A stretch of 32,105 nucleotides of DNA. It comes from Comamonadaceae bacterium (GTDB taxonomy: Bacteria; Pseudomonadota; Gammaproteobacteria; Burkholderiales; Burkholderiaceae_C). Made by a program: the position numbers and the translations under genes. The notes under the pieces were generated by a model. It worked only from the letters and a program-made list of their open reading frames with translations, was not told the origin of the DNA and did not search any database. The first letter of the stretch is position 1; every line of letters begins with the position of its first letter. Positions 31,514 to 32,105 of this stretch are shown here, piece by piece. Where the stretch lies: positions 1-32,105 of the forward strand of contig CANGKR010000011.1 in the NCBI GenBank assembly GCA_947454355.1. Direction: 5' to 3'.

Positions 31514-32105
31514 TCATGGCCCAGTTTTTTTGAGTCGTTCGTTGGATGGAAACATCGCCTTGCGCGCTTCGTCATCCAGGGTGGTCTTGAATTCGTGTCT
31601 GGATTGCAACTCCAACGCTCTTTTGGCAGCTGGACGTTCGCTGATTTCGTCTAAAAATCTTTTGACGTTGGGCAGGCTGTGGAAAGCGTCTTCATTCAGG
31701 AATCTGGGAACCATTCTGGCCCAAGGCCACAATGCCATGTCGACAATGCCGTAGGTGTCGCCCAGCATGTAGGGGTGCTTACTCAGGCGCTCTTCGATGA
31801 TGTTCCAATGCCTCCAAGCCTCGAAGTCATAACGGTTGACCGCGTACTCTTTGGGCTCAGGTGCGAAATGTTTGAAGTGAACAGATTGGCCGCAATAAGG
31901 TCCAATGCCCGTGGCAATGAACATCAACCATTGAAGCATCTCACCACGGTCTTTGAGCGTATTGGGCGGCAGAAATTTCCCAACCTTTTCTGACAAATAG
32001 AGCAAGATCGCCGTGCTGTCAAAAACCGTGATGTCACCATCTTGGATGGAGGGTGTTTTTGAATTGGGGTTGATATTCTTGTATTCCGCTGTGTGCTGCT
32101 CTCCC
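31514..32105 (-). CDS. Glutathione S-transferase family protein (N terminus cut by the window edge)
   Basis: The frame is open to the last base, so the start lies beyond the window. About 196 codons are visible. The thioredoxin-like N-terminal domain shows NPNSKTPSI, then DGDITVFDSTAILLYLSEK, where the ES/DS motif binds glutathione. The all-helical C-terminal domain follows (GEMLQWLMFIATGIGPYCGQ, then the hallmark YMLGDTYGIVDMALWPW). The SPFxxK-type catalytic region would be upstream. It resembles the bacterial YfcG/YghU-type GSTs. It converges with hemE, whose stop is 86 bases away; no obvious terminator is seen between them. Confidence 0.9.
   Translation of the reverse strand, partial: GEQHTAEYKNINPNSKTPSIQDGDITVFDSTAILLYLSEKVGKFLPPNTLKDRGEMLQWLMFIATGIGPYCGQSVHFKHFAPEPKEYAVNRYDFEAWRHWNIIEERLSKHPYMLGDTYGIVDMALWPWARMVPRFLNEDAFHSLPNVKRFLDEISERPAAKRALELQSRHEFKTTLDDEARKAMFPSNERLKKTGP

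Noticed and set aside
1-32105. Search for CRISPR arrays, tRNA/rRNA genes, insertion sequences, integrases and toxin-antitoxin pairs
   Set aside because: No regularly spaced repeats, transposase or integrase motifs, or RNA gene signatures were recognised on either strand.

Overview
The window reads as a chromosomal segment of a betaproteobacterium, most likely Burkholderiales/Comamonadaceae (Limnohabitans- or Rhodoferax-like). This rests on the moderate, even GC content, the protein families and the operon style (many ATGA overlaps). No rRNA, tRNA, CRISPR, insertion sequence or phage gene was seen. No gap between genes exceeds 300 bases; the largest are 23518-23758 and 5622-5841.

Layout. (1) 1-2861: the end of a dipeptide/oligopeptide ABC transporter operon (binding protein cut by the window edge, then two ATPases). 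(2) 2888-5621: an Rrf2-type regulator with a small membrane-anchored protein, divergent from a MerR/LitR-CarH-like regulator that overlaps a DUF2256 zinc-ribbon gene. The shared promoter region holds 10-bp direct repeats and a 19-bp-spacer promoter. A 103-residue protein of unknown role follows. (3) 5842-7275: an aldehyde dehydrogenase. (4) 7303-23517: a roughly 16-kb catabolic island in three transcription units. The leftward unit (SMP-30 lactonase, mandelate racemase-type enolase-superfamily enzyme, DUF2520 dehydrogenase, CitE-like CoA-ester lyase) and the rightward unit (SDR, SsuABC-type ABC importer, YihU/HIBADH-type dehydrogenase, DUF1330) diverge from a perfect 32-bp inverted repeat. A second leftward unit (CaiB CoA-transferase, EthD protein, SDR, ApnL-like lactonase, LysR regulator, second CaiB CoA-transferase) converges on the rightward one. 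(5) 23759-24931: a lipoprotein metallo-beta-lactamase-fold enzyme. (6) 25063-31427: isoprenoid and tetrapyrrole precursor genes: ispH behind a tiny coupled leader ORF, and dxs-hemA-alpha/beta hydrolase divergent from hemE. (7) 31514-end: a glutathione S-transferase, cut by the window edge.

How the parts may work together. The island looks like a complete route for one unknown substrate: import by the SsuABC-type transporter, oxidation by SDRs, opening of a lactone by SMP-30 or ApnL-like enzymes, dehydration or isomerisation by the enolase-superfamily enzyme, CoA activation by CaiB enzymes, and cleavage by the CitE-like lyase. A sugar acid or lactone, a branched-sugar acid of the apionate type, or a sulfonated sugar acid all fit; the sequence does not decide. 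The dxs/hemE intergenic region carries a perfect TGTC-N10-GACA dyad, the form bound by the photosynthesis repressor PpsR/CrtJ. ispH, dxs, hemA and hemE all lack the neighbours they usually have in Burkholderiales. I infer that this may be a second, light/oxygen-controlled pigment-precursor set, as expected in an aerobic anoxygenic phototroph.
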